A stretch of 17,371 bases of DNA from JARROD01 sp037384225 (GTDB taxonomy: Bacteria > Pseudomonadota > Gammaproteobacteria > Pseudomonadales > Cellvibrionaceae). Below, piece after piece: positions 1 through 7,739 of the stretch. The stretch spans positions 1 to 17,371 of the forward strand of contig JARROD010000034.1 in NCBI GenBank assembly GCA_037384225.1. The letters are read 5' to 3'. Within the stretch, counting starts at the first letter, position 1; every line of letters starts with the position of its first letter. The notes under the pieces were generated by a model. The model made no database searches. It worked only from the letters and a program-made list of their open reading frames with translations, and was not told the DNA's origin. The position numbers and the translations under genes are program-made.

Positions 1-216
1 GGGGACGAACGCAGGGAAATTGATGACTTCCGCTTGGTTGATTTAACAATCAGCCGCCGAAACATCAATGACCATTGGGAGTTTTCACTGGTGACAAAAA
101 ACCTTTTTGACAGTGATGCTAGAGAACCCAGCCCGTTTGGAGAACCCATAGCAATACCCAACGACCTTCCCCTTGCCGGAAGACACTTTTTCGGTGTGAT
201 TCGTTACCGGTTTTAA
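1..216 (+). CDS. TonB-dependent receptor, C-terminal fragment (5' end outside window)
   Basis: The reading frame is open from the first base and ends with TAA at 214-216, giving the last 71 residues of a protein that begins upstream of the window. The fragment alternates hydrophobic and polar residues as in outer-membrane beta strands, contains the phrase LVTKNLFDSD (close to the 'V.NLFD' turn common near the end of TonB-dependent receptors), and ends in RYRF, with the terminal aromatic residue that directs barrel insertion by the BAM machinery. Such receptors bind a ligand at the cell surface and import it, or signal, with TonB-ExbB-ExbD energy. The ligand cannot be read from this piece. It is 16 nt upstream of the next gene, so it is probably the first known member of the four-gene sensory operon that follows. 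The plug domain and TonB box are not visible. Confidence 0.8.
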   Translation, partial: GDERREIDDFRLVDLTISRRNINDHWEFSLVTKNLFDSDAREPSPFGEPIAIPNDLPLAGRHFFGVIRYRF

Positions 217-232
217 TTTAAATGAGAAAATA

Positions 233-970
233 ATGATGGTCGGATTTAAAGATAAAAAAACTGCTCTCGTAACAGGCGGAAATTCCGGCATTGGTTTTGC
301 GACAGCTAAGTTACTTTGCCAACGAGGGTATCACGTATTTATTCTCGGTCGCCAAAAAGAAACCACAATCAAAGCTGCAGAATCAATTAGCTGCAAATAT
401 ATTTTGGCCGACTTGGAAAATGAAAATGAAATCATCCAACTCGCCGAATATTTTACTAAAACCGGATTAGACTTTCTTGTCAACAATGCCGGTGTGGCTC
501 AGATTACGCCAATAGATACTATTACCCAGGAAAACATACAGCAACATTTTTCTATAAACGTTTATGCACCTCTTTTGTTAATCAGAACCTTGCTTTCCGC
601 ATTAAAGCACCGCCGCGGCAGTGTTACCAATATTTCCTCTGTTATAACAACCCGAAGCAGTATTGGATTTACTGCCTACGCTGCCTCAAAAGGCGCTATC
701 GAAGCTGCCACCAAAAGTCTGGCGGTGGAACTCTCGACATACAATGTCAGAGTCAATGCCGTATGCCCTGGGGCTATCGACACATCCATTTTTAGCAAAA
801 TGGGGATTCCCGACGATCAATTGCCTGACCTGCAGGCACGATTACTTTCAACTATCCCTATGGGGCGAATAGGGAAAACAAATGAAGTAGCAGAAGTCAT
901 ATTGGCTCAGGGAGAAAATCCATATGTAACGGGTTCAATCTGGCTGGTGGATGGGGGAGTGGCAGCATAA
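233..970 (+). CDS. Short-chain dehydrogenase/reductase (SDR), FabG-like
   Basis: This is a 245-residue cytoplasmic oxidoreductase of the classical SDR family, which uses NAD(P)H to interconvert a carbonyl and an alcohol. The Rossmann cofactor motif TGGNSGIG is at residues 14-21, NNAG at 84-87, and the catalytic set is S136, Y149 and K153 (YAASK). The C-terminus has the usual VTGSIWLVDGG ending. The length is normal for the family. The start is ATG 233, with a second ATG at 236; a weak GAG lies about 6 nt upstream. FabG-like similarity alone does not make it a fatty-acid enzyme, and the substrate is unknown. It sits 16 nt after a TonB-dependent receptor and 20 nt before a periplasmic binding protein, so it may modify or detoxify the ligand that the neighbours sense. 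That role is inference. Codon use is AT-rich, like the next gene and unlike the kinase further on. Confidence 0.9.
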   Translation: MMVGFKDKKTALVTGGNSGIGFATAKLLCQRGYHVFILGRQKETTIKAAESISCKYILADLENENEIIQLAEYFTKTGLDFLVNNAGVAQITPIDTITQENIQQHFSINVYAPLLLIRTLLSALKHRRGSVTNISSVITTRSSIGFTAYAASKGAIEAATKSLAVELSTYNVRVNAVCPGAIDTSIFSKMGIPDDQLPDLQARLLSTIPMGRIGKTNEVAEVILAQGENPYVTGSIWLVDGGVAA

Positions 971-990
971 TTCAGGGGTATAGCTTTACT

Positions 991-1929
991 ATGCAAAACA
1001 CGTTGTTTTCCTTCGCAACAAGGTTTATTTTATTAACCATCTGGAGTGCGTTAAAGGGACCCTATTGCCATGCTCAAAATGTTGCGATAATTTACCCGGA
1101 AGTACGCGACCCATTTTTACAAATATTTTTAAAAATCGCCGATGGCGCCAAATCAATTCCAAACACCAACATCACGCTCTATTCACTACAAAAACAAAAC
1201 CATCCCGAATATTTAAAGACCTGGATTGTACAACACAATATAGATGTAGCAGTTACACTGGGCAACCGCGGTTACGCCGTGGTGGCAGATATGCCAGCAA
1301 ACATCCCAGTGGTTACAGGGGCCATGCTGCTTAATCCCGACACTAAAAATATCAGTGGTATATCTATTGCCCCATCACCGGAAATCCTATTCACTTTACT
1401 GAAAAAAATAAGCCCCCAAACATTTAATATTCATGTTATTTATCCACTAAATAAAAATGACTGGTTAATAGAAAAAGCCGAACAAGCAGCCAAAAATCGG
1501 CAACTAACTTTACTAGCACATGGAGCTCGCGGTATTCATGGGCTCGCGGAGCTCTACAAATCTATACTTAACAACATGGATACTTCAAATTCTGCACTCT
1601 GGCTACCCTACACTGGCCGCGGATTGGACCGAGCTCTTATGCAGAAAGTCCTGGAAACTGCCTGGGAACGCAATATAGTGGTATTTTCCAGTAATTTTTC
1701 CGACGTTAAACGAGGTGTTTTATTTTCCCTTTACCCGGATAACTTCGAGATGGGAAAAAGCCTTGCCAAAATGGCTATCCAAAGAATAGGTAATAATGAA
1801 CAGCCTCACCGAATTACATTGGTAGATACCTTGCTCAAAGCGGTAAATCTGCGTACAGCAGACCATCTTGGTCTACATTTTACAAAAACGCAGGAAAAGA
1901 ACTTCGATTTTATCTATCCACCTCAATGA
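991..1929 (+). CDS. Periplasmic substrate-binding protein, ABC_sub_bind family, orphan
   Basis: This 312-residue exported protein has an N-terminal signal sequence: hydrophobic residues about 5-20, with probable cleavage after CHA at about residue 28. It is followed by VAIIYPEVRDPFL, the start of a type I periplasmic-binding fold. I assign it to the ABC_sub_bind/TrpX-like group (Pfam PF04392) from the overall pattern: an early beta-alpha unit, 'VTLGNRGYAVVADMPANIPVVTG', and 'ALWLPYTGRGLD' in the second lobe. No permease or ATPase gene lies nearby, so it is not part of a visible transporter. The next gene, 19 nt downstream, encodes a kinase with a periplasmic sensor, and binding proteins of this family are often found beside hybrid kinases. 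The likely role is to present a ligand to that sensor, as LuxP does for LuxQ; this is inference. No strong ribosome-binding site precedes ATG 991 (AGGGG is about 12 nt upstream). The gene is markedly AT-rich. Confidence 0.75.
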   Translation: MQNTLFSFATRFILLTIWSALKGPYCHAQNVAIIYPEVRDPFLQIFLKIADGAKSIPNTNITLYSLQKQNHPEYLKTWIVQHNIDVAVTLGNRGYAVVADMPANIPVVTGAMLLNPDTKNISGISIAPSPEILFTLLKKISPQTFNIHVIYPLNKNDWLIEKAEQAAKNRQLTLLAHGARGIHGLAELYKSILNNMDTSNSALWLPYTGRGLDRALMQKVLETAWERNIVVFSSNFSDVKRGVLFSLYPDNFEMGKSLAKMAIQRIGNNEQPHRITLVDTLLKAVNLRTADHLGLHFTKTQEKNFDFIYPPQ

Positions 1930-1948
1930 TTGGTTGCGGCAGAACGTT

Positions 1949-4900
1949 ATGAATCCACTGTCAAAAACTTTTTCCAGGCTAGAGTTTCAACAGCAGCTGA
2001 TATTGACATTCAGTATCGGTATCGTTTGCCTGGCAGTTATCTCGTCACTGGTAATATCCTCTGTCTCCAGCCAGACGGTCTACAATCAACTACTTGCACA
2101 GGGTCGCAAAATCACCGATTCATTTTCTGAGCAGAGCACACTGGCGCTCTTGTACCGCAGCCCCGACAGCGCCCGGGAAGCCGCGCAGGCAACACTGGCA
2201 TTTCCGGATGTGGCCGGTGTCAGCGTGTTCACGCCCAACCACAAATTGCTTTTCGAGTCCGACAAACTGGATGTAGTCGCCCCCCAAAAAAGTAATGGCG
2301 AAAATGACTGGCCCACGTTGAAACAGACGTTTACGGAAACTGATAAAGCATGGCACTTTTGGGCACCGGTTTACGCCGGCGATGCGCTTGTCGATGAAGC
2401 GGGTGACGGAGCGTCCCCGTTCACAGAAGTTCCGCCGCTGCGGGAATTAGTTGGATTTGTACATGTGGTTATGAGCAAAAACACACTCAAGGCCATGACC
2501 CGTCAAATTTTCCGCAGCAACCTGTTAACCTCGATAGGGCTCGCCACCCTATTGCTGTTCTTATTGCTCGCCATCACTCAGCGCGTAAGCCGCCCCCTCA
2601 AAAACCTTGCCGCGACCATGGGGCGGGCACAACAGGGCGACATAGGAGTACGGGCGGAACTCAGTGGCCCCAAAGACATTATCAATATGGAACACGCCTT
2701 CAACACAATGATGACTGAGTTGGAATCCCGCGAACAGGAATTAAAACGGGCGCGGGATACCGCCCTGGCCTCGGCCAGGGCAAAAGGCGAATTCGCCGCC
2801 ACAGTCAGCCATGAATTGCGCACACCCATGAATGGTGTCATGGGCATGCTGGAGTTGCTTCACGGTATGGGGCTGAATGACAAGCAGGAAGAATATATCA
2901 AAATCGCTCGTACCTCTGGAGAAAACCTATTGGTGTTAATCGATGAAATTTTGGATTTTTCCAAAATTGAATCCGGCAAAATGAAAATTCATTCGGTCGA
3001 TATCAACCTGCGTGAGATGCTCGGCGATCTCACCGAACTGCTAAGCATCCAGGCACGCCAAAAAAACCTTAAACTGAAAATTCTGGTAGACGATCAGGTA
3101 CCGGACTCAGTCCGCGGAGACGCCGGACGTATCCGTCAGGTGCTGCTAAACCTTACAGGGAATGCGTTTAAATTCACCGAATCCGGCAGAGTGGTTCTGC
3201 GGCTCTCGGTCGGGGAGGATGGGAAAACACTGCTGTTTAAGGTTGAAGATACCGGCATAGGCATCCCCGCCAGCGCGCAACAACGCATTTTTGAAGCCTT
3301 TGCCCAGGTAGACAGTTCCACTACCCGCCGATACGGCGGCACAGGGCTGGGTCTGGCCATCTGCTATCAACTGGTGCAACTGATGGGCGGTAAACTGGGA
3401 GTGGAGAGCAAGTTGGGAGAAGGCAGTGTATTCTGGTTCACCCTGCCGCTGGAAGCACCGCTTGGAGATGGACTGCACGATCAAGTGGATGCCTCCAAGC
3501 TTGCCGGTTTGCGGGTAATAATAGTCAGCAGCGATACAGAAAGCTGTCGCGAACTCGTGCAAACCTTCATTGGCTGGGAGAGTTTTCAGCGCAATGTGAC
3601 CGATGGCAAAGAAGCGCTCAGGATGTTGAAAACGGCTTCAGCCCAGGGCAAACCATACGACATAGTCATTATCGACACACCCATTGAAAACTTGTCACCG
3701 AAGGCACTGGCCCAACAGGTGCGCGGCGAATCGACTTTACGAAACACGCAGATTATCGTTCTCTGCGACAACGATCCATTCGCCGGGTGCACAGATAAAT
3801 CACTGGGCACCTGGTTGCACAAGTCCCCAAGTTCAAAGAGTTTGTTTAAAACCATCAGCCAATTATTATTGTTGAGATTTAGCCGCGTTATAGCCTACAA
3901 GTCCACGACGAAATTGAAACAGCAGCCGGTAAGAACAGGCCAGGTCTTGGTGGTGGAGGATAACAGTGCTAACTTGCAGGTCGCACTGGGTATGTTGGAA
4001 CGGCTGGGTCACCGGGGCCAGGTGGCAAACTGTGGTGAAGAGGCACTCAAGCTGGTGGCCGAGCAAGACTTCGACCTGATACTGATGGATTGTCTGATGC
4101 CGGGACTGGACGGGTATGAAACCAGCCGGCGTTTACGCGATAGTGAAAGCAGTCAGCGCCAGATTCCCATCATCGCAATGACCGCCAATGTCAGTCCCAA
4201 CGATCGCCAGCTCTGCCTGGACGCAGGCATGGACGACTATATCGCCAAACCGCTCAACCTTGAAGAACTGGAAAAAATACTGAACAATTGGCTCACCAAT
4301 GAAGCGGCGGTGGAGCATTCAAAGGAGCATTCACAGGTCAAAGACGCACAGGTTTTATACCCGTGCCCCGGCAACACCGACGCCCTAGCCGATTCGCCAG
4401 CGCAAAGCGCCGACAATCCACCGACTCTGGATAAGGCGGTTATTAATAAACTGCGGGAGAAAATCAATCAGGCTTTTCCCGCCATGCTGGAAACGTTTAT
4501 CAATGATACGCCCAAGTATCTCAACGACCTCGACCTCGCCGTAGCCACCAGAGATAGCGTACAGATTCGCAACATCGCCCACGGCATCAAAGGCAGCGCC
4601 CTGAACCTGGGTGCACAAAAATTCGCCTCACTGTGCGCAACACTGGAGGAACTGGGCGCAGGGAAGCAGTTAGCGAATGCTCCCGCGGCCATGGATGCAG
4701 TCAATCGAGAATACCAGTCCCTGAAAAAAGAGCTGAATCAGTATCAGGGTCAGGACCAGAGCCAGAAAAACTCAGAACAGTCGACCACACTTGTGCTGGA
4801 ATACCAGCCCAAGATATTGGTTGTGGACGATGACCAGAGCGCCCGCATGACGCTGCGCGGGATGCTGGAGCGCGACAGCTATATTATTTTTGAAGCCAAC

Positions 4901-6514
4901 AACGGTTCCGAAGCGGTTGAAATTTGTGAAAGGGAACTTCCCGATCTGGTACTGATGGACGCCATGATGCCGCAAATGGACGGTTTTTCCGCCTGCCAGA
5001 AAATCAACAACCTGGACCTCCCCTCCCCACCTCCTGTACTGATGGTCACCGCGCTCCAGGATGAAAGCTCTATCGAGCAGGCGTTTATTTGCGGCGCCAC
5101 GGATTTTATTCCCAAACCTGTCAACCTGACGGTGTTGCGACAACGAATTTTGCGGATGTTGAGGACTAACCAGGCGGAAAAGCATGTCCACCAGCTCTCT
5201 TATTACGACACCCTGACCAATCTGCCCAACCGCAATCTGTTTATCGAGCGCTGTAAGGAGATTCTGTTGCGGGCCGATGAGAAAAAGCACATGGTTGCGC
5301 TGCTGTTTCTCGATCTGGATCGCTTTAAGCTGATCAATGATACCCAGGGCCACGACGCCGGCGATCTGCTGCTGAAAACTGTAGCCCTGCGACTGCAGGG
5401 CACCGTGCGCAACGCTGACCTGGTGGCGCGCCTCGGCGGCGATGAATTCACCATTGTGCTGGATGATATCCACACCCCCGGCACAGTTGGCAAAATCGCC
5501 GAGAAAATCTGCCGAACGCTGGTACAACCTTTCTCCTTTATGCAGCAGCAGGTATACGTAACCACCAGTATTGGTATCGCGCTGTATCCACAAAACGGCA
5601 GTAATGTCGGCACCTTGATGAAACACGCCGACACCGCCATGTTCCGGGCCAAAGCCAAGGGCGGCGCCGGCTTTCAATTTTATGAATACGGAATGGAAAC
5701 CGAAATCTCCCGCCAGGTGGAGTTGGAAAGTGAGCTGCGCCGGGCGCTGGAACGCGATGAGTTGATTCTTTACTACCAGCCGCAGGCGGATATGCGCAAA
5801 AATGAGATGGTGGGCACCGAAGCGCTGGTACGCTGGCAGCACCCGCAGCGCGGCCTGCTACCGCCGGGGGAATTTATTCCACTGGCAGAGGAATCCGGGC
5901 TGATCCACAGTCTCGGCGACTGGGTCCTGCTGCACGCCTGTCGTCAGCAACAGGCTTGGCTGCAACAGGGGTTGACGCCGCTGCCGGTCGCCGTCAATGT
6001 ATCCGGCCGCCAGCTCAAGGGGGATGTGTTGTTGAAAAAGATCAGAACCGTTCTCAACGAAACCCGAATTCCCCCTACGCTGCTCAAGCTGGAAATTACG
6101 GAGAGCACCCTCGCCGACAGCAGTCCCGCCATTGTGCGGCAAATGCAAGAGCTGAAAAACCTCGGCGTCACACTGGCGATCGACGATTTTGGCACCGGTT
6201 ATTCATCCCTGAGCTATTTAAAGCGTTTTCCCGTGGACACGCTTAAAATCGACCAGAGCTTTATCAAGGACCTGCCGGAAGACAACGACAGCACGTCCAT
6301 CATCAGTGGGATCATCGCCCTGGGTCACAGCCTGGGAATGAAGATTATCGCCGAGGGTGTGGAAACCGAAGCGCAACGGGATTGTCTGAAAAAAATCGGC
6401 TGCGACGTCGAGCAGGGTTATCTGCTGAGCCGCCCATTGCCTAAAACGGAATTTGAGCGGTGGCTGCGAAATCAGTCGGTAAATCATGCCGAACACGGGG
6501 CGAAGTCGGTTTGA
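1949..6514 (+). CDS. Membrane hybrid histidine kinase with complete phosphorelay plus GGDEF-EAL (c-di-GMP) output
   Basis: This 1521-residue inner-membrane protein reads, in order: TM1 (about 17-39); periplasmic sensor (about 40-190, CHASE8-like by pattern); TM2 (about 192-212); HAMP; HisKA with H288 in SHELRTPMNG; HATPase with N405, DTGIGIP from 434 and GTGLGL from 464; a degenerate receiver (about 520-640; D576 and K625 kept, Thr position replaced by Cys); receiver 2 (E670, D671, D714, T745, K767); HPt with H878 in IAHGIKGS; receiver 3 (D960, D961, D1004, T1034, K1056); GGDEF with the motif at 1163-1167 and an inhibitory RNAD site at 1154-1157; and EAL with E1291-L1293 and DDFGTGYSS from 1412. 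Phosphoryl flow H288 to D714 to H878 to D1004 would end next to the cyclase/phosphodiesterase pair. Both enzymes look intact, so net output is unknown. I chose ATG 1949 because the frame upstream overlaps the preceding gene; its ribosome-binding site is weak, so coupling to the preceding gene is possible. It ends the receptor/binding-protein operon. Confidence 0.92.
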   Translation: MNPLSKTFSRLEFQQQLILTFSIGIVCLAVISSLVISSVSSQTVYNQLLAQGRKITDSFSEQSTLALLYRSPDSAREAAQATLAFPDVAGVSVFTPNHKLLFESDKLDVVAPQKSNGENDWPTLKQTFTETDKAWHFWAPVYAGDALVDEAGDGASPFTEVPPLRELVGFVHVVMSKNTLKAMTRQIFRSNLLTSIGLATLLLFLLLAITQRVSRPLKNLAATMGRAQQGDIGVRAELSGPKDIINMEHAFNTMMTELESREQELKRARDTALASARAKGEFAATVSHELRTPMNGVMGMLELLHGMGLNDKQEEYIKIARTSGENLLVLIDEILDFSKIESGKMKIHSVDINLREMLGDLTELLSIQARQKNLKLKILVDDQVPDSVRGDAGRIRQVLLNLTGNAFKFTESGRVVLRLSVGEDGKTLLFKVEDTGIGIPASAQQRIFEAFAQVDSSTTRRYGGTGLGLAICYQLVQLMGGKLGVESKLGEGSVFWFTLPLEAPLGDGLHDQVDASKLAGLRVIIVSSDTESCRELVQTFIGWESFQRNVTDGKEALRMLKTASAQGKPYDIVIIDTPIENLSPKALAQQVRGESTLRNTQIIVLCDNDPFAGCTDKSLGTWLHKSPSSKSLFKTISQLLLLRFSRVIAYKSTTKLKQQPVRTGQVLVVEDNSANLQVALGMLERLGHRGQVANCGEEALKLVAEQDFDLILMDCLMPGLDGYETSRRLRDSESSQRQIPIIAMTANVSPNDRQLCLDAGMDDYIAKPLNLEELEKILNNWLTNEAAVEHSKEHSQVKDAQVLYPCPGNTDALADSPAQSADNPPTLDKAVINKLREKINQAFPAMLETFINDTPKYLNDLDLAVATRDSVQIRNIAHGIKGSALNLGAQKFASLCATLEELGAGKQLANAPAAMDAVNREYQSLKKELNQYQGQDQSQKNSEQSTTLVLEYQPKILVVDDDQSARMTLRGMLERDSYIIFEANNGSEAVEICERELPDLVLMDAMMPQMDGFSACQKINNLDLPSPPPVLMVTALQDESSIEQAFICGATDFIPKPVNLTVLRQRILRMLRTNQAEKHVHQLSYYDTLTNLPNRNLFIERCKEILLRADEKKHMVALLFLDLDRFKLINDTQGHDAGDLLLKTVALRLQGTVRNADLVARLGGDEFTIVLDDIHTPGTVGKIAEKICRTLVQPFSFMQQQVYVTTSIGIALYPQNGSNVGTLMKHADTAMFRAKAKGGAGFQFYEYGMETEISRQVELESELRRALERDELILYYQPQADMRKNEMVGTEALVRWQHPQRGLLPPGEFIPLAEESGLIHSLGDWVLLHACRQQQAWLQQGLTPLPVAVNVSGRQLKGDVLLKKIRTVLNETRIPPTLLKLEITESTLADSSPAIVRQMQELKNLGVTLAIDDFGTGYSSLSYLKRFPVDTLKIDQSFIKDLPEDNDSTSIISGIIALGHSLGMKIIAEGVETEAQRDCLKKIGCDVEQGYLLSRPLPKTEFERWLRNQSVNHAEHGAKSV

Positions 6515-6522
6515 CTTTTTTT
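6503..6522 (+). terminator. Weak intrinsic terminator candidate after the hybrid kinase
   Basis: AAGTC at 6503-6507 can pair with GACTT at 6513-6517 across a 5-nt loop, and a run of seven T follows from 6516. The stem overlaps the stop codon (TGA 6512-6514). A 5-bp, only partly GC stem is weak, but it lies at the right place, in the 49-nt gap between this gene and the convergent secF. Confidence 0.3.
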
Positions 6523-6563
6523 AACTGGTGTCAGCGTACAGCGGCGCCTGGGGCAGCCAGCGC

Positions 6564-7721
6564 TCAGGGCAGCGAATCCAACTCCGCGCCCTCTTTTTCA
6601 GGCACAATTAAATCTTCTTTGGAAATATTCATCATCATCAGAACGTTTGCCGCTACATAAATCGATGAATAGGTACCGACGACAATACCGACTATCAGAG
6701 CGGTGGCAAAACCATGAATCAGTTCACCGCCGAATACAAACAAGGCTATCAACACCAACAGCGTAGTCAGTGAAGTGATCAAGGTCCGCTCCAGTGTCTG
6801 GGTAAGGGAGACATTGATGACTTCCTCCGCCGAGCCCTTGCGCATTTTGCGGAAATTTTCCCGGATCCGGTCCGATACAACGATGGTGTCGTTAAGCGAA
6901 TAACCGATCACCGCCAGCACCGCCGCCAACACGGTCAGATCGAAATCCAACCGCAGGATCGAAAAGAAGCCCAATACGATAATGACATCGTGGGCCAGCG
7001 CTGTAACCGCACCGACGGAGAATTTAAACTGGAACCGCAGCGCCACATACACCATGACTACAACCAGCGCAAACAACATGCCGAGACCACCGTCATCGCG
7101 CAGTTCCTCACCGATTTGGGGCCCGACGAATTCGGTGCGGCGCAGTTCCACTTCACCTTCAGTAGCCGCACGCAAGGCTTTGATCAACTCGCCGGAGATG
7201 GTCTCATCGATACTGGTGGCGAGCATCACGGCCAGACCGCCCTCTGTTTTTTCTGTCTCAACGGGTCCGTATTTGTCGGCGGGGAAAATATCCTCGACAA
7301 CCAATTGCTGATCGTCTCCGACGCCTATCAACAACCGCTCGGCGTACTGTATGCTGCTGAGGCCCTGCTTACTCAGCTCCACCGGTATCTGCGTACCGTA
7401 CTTATTTTGCAACCGTGTTTCCAGTTGGTTAACGGCGATATCCTTTAATGACCCCTGCATACGGATCAACACATCCGTCTCGGCGCCGTAATAAACTACC
7501 GATGAGTTCTTCAGCCCCTGCTCGCGCAGCGTGTCCCTTACCACATTTAAATTTATCGGTGTTTCAAAACCGATTTCAAGTTGGGTACCACCGGTAAAGT
7601 CCAACCCGAACTCCAATTTGTTGACAATCAGAGAGAAAATCGAGCCAAGCAACAACAGGATGGAAAACGCCGCAGCCACTTTGCGCTGCGCCATAAATTG
7701 GATGGTTTTATTCTGCATCAT
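6564..7721 (-). CDS. secF: Protein translocase subunit SecF
   Basis: SecF is the inner-membrane partner of SecD. The complex uses the proton gradient to pull and release proteins emerging from SecYEG on the periplasmic side. The 385-residue product shows TM1 at about 13-33, the family motif GLDFTGGT at 39-46, EFVGPQIG near 197-204, five further membrane segments from about 214, and IGYSLNDTIVVSDRIREN in the TM4-5 region. The start is the first of two ATG codons at 7721, with GGGAG about 10 nt upstream. secD ends 18 nt upstream, so the two are co-transcribed. The protein is longer than the E. coli one (323 residues) because the stretch between GLDFTGG and EFVGP is about 158 residues rather than roughly 100, which enlarges the first periplasmic domain. 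Confidence 0.97.
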   Translation of the reverse strand: MMQNKTIQFMAQRKVAAAFSILLLLGSIFSLIVNKLEFGLDFTGGTQLEIGFETPINLNVVRDTLREQGLKNSSVVYYGAETDVLIRMQGSLKDIAVNQLETRLQNKYGTQIPVELSKQGLSSIQYAERLLIGVGDDQQLVVEDIFPADKYGPVETEKTEGGLAVMLATSIDETISGELIKALRAATEGEVELRRTEFVGPQIGEELRDDGGLGMLFALVVVMVYVALRFQFKFSVGAVTALAHDVIIVLGFFSILRLDFDLTVLAAVLAVIGYSLNDTIVVSDRIRENFRKMRKGSAEEVINVSLTQTLERTLITSLTTLLVLIALFVFGGELIHGFATALIVGIVVGTYSSIYVAANVLMMMNISKEDLIVPEKEGAELDSLP

Positions 7722-7739
7722 ACTGGTATTGCTCCCGGT

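Noticed and set aside
4772..5842. 356-codon open frame on the minus strand inside the hybrid kinase gene
   Set aside because: It lies opposite the third receiver and GGDEF domain; its composition is a reverse-strand artefact and no domain is recognisable.
6540..6563. Imperfect GC-rich hairpin (GCGCCTGG/CCAGCGC) downstream of secF
   Set aside because: It has a bulge and no T tract on the secF-sense strand, so it cannot be called an intrinsic terminator.
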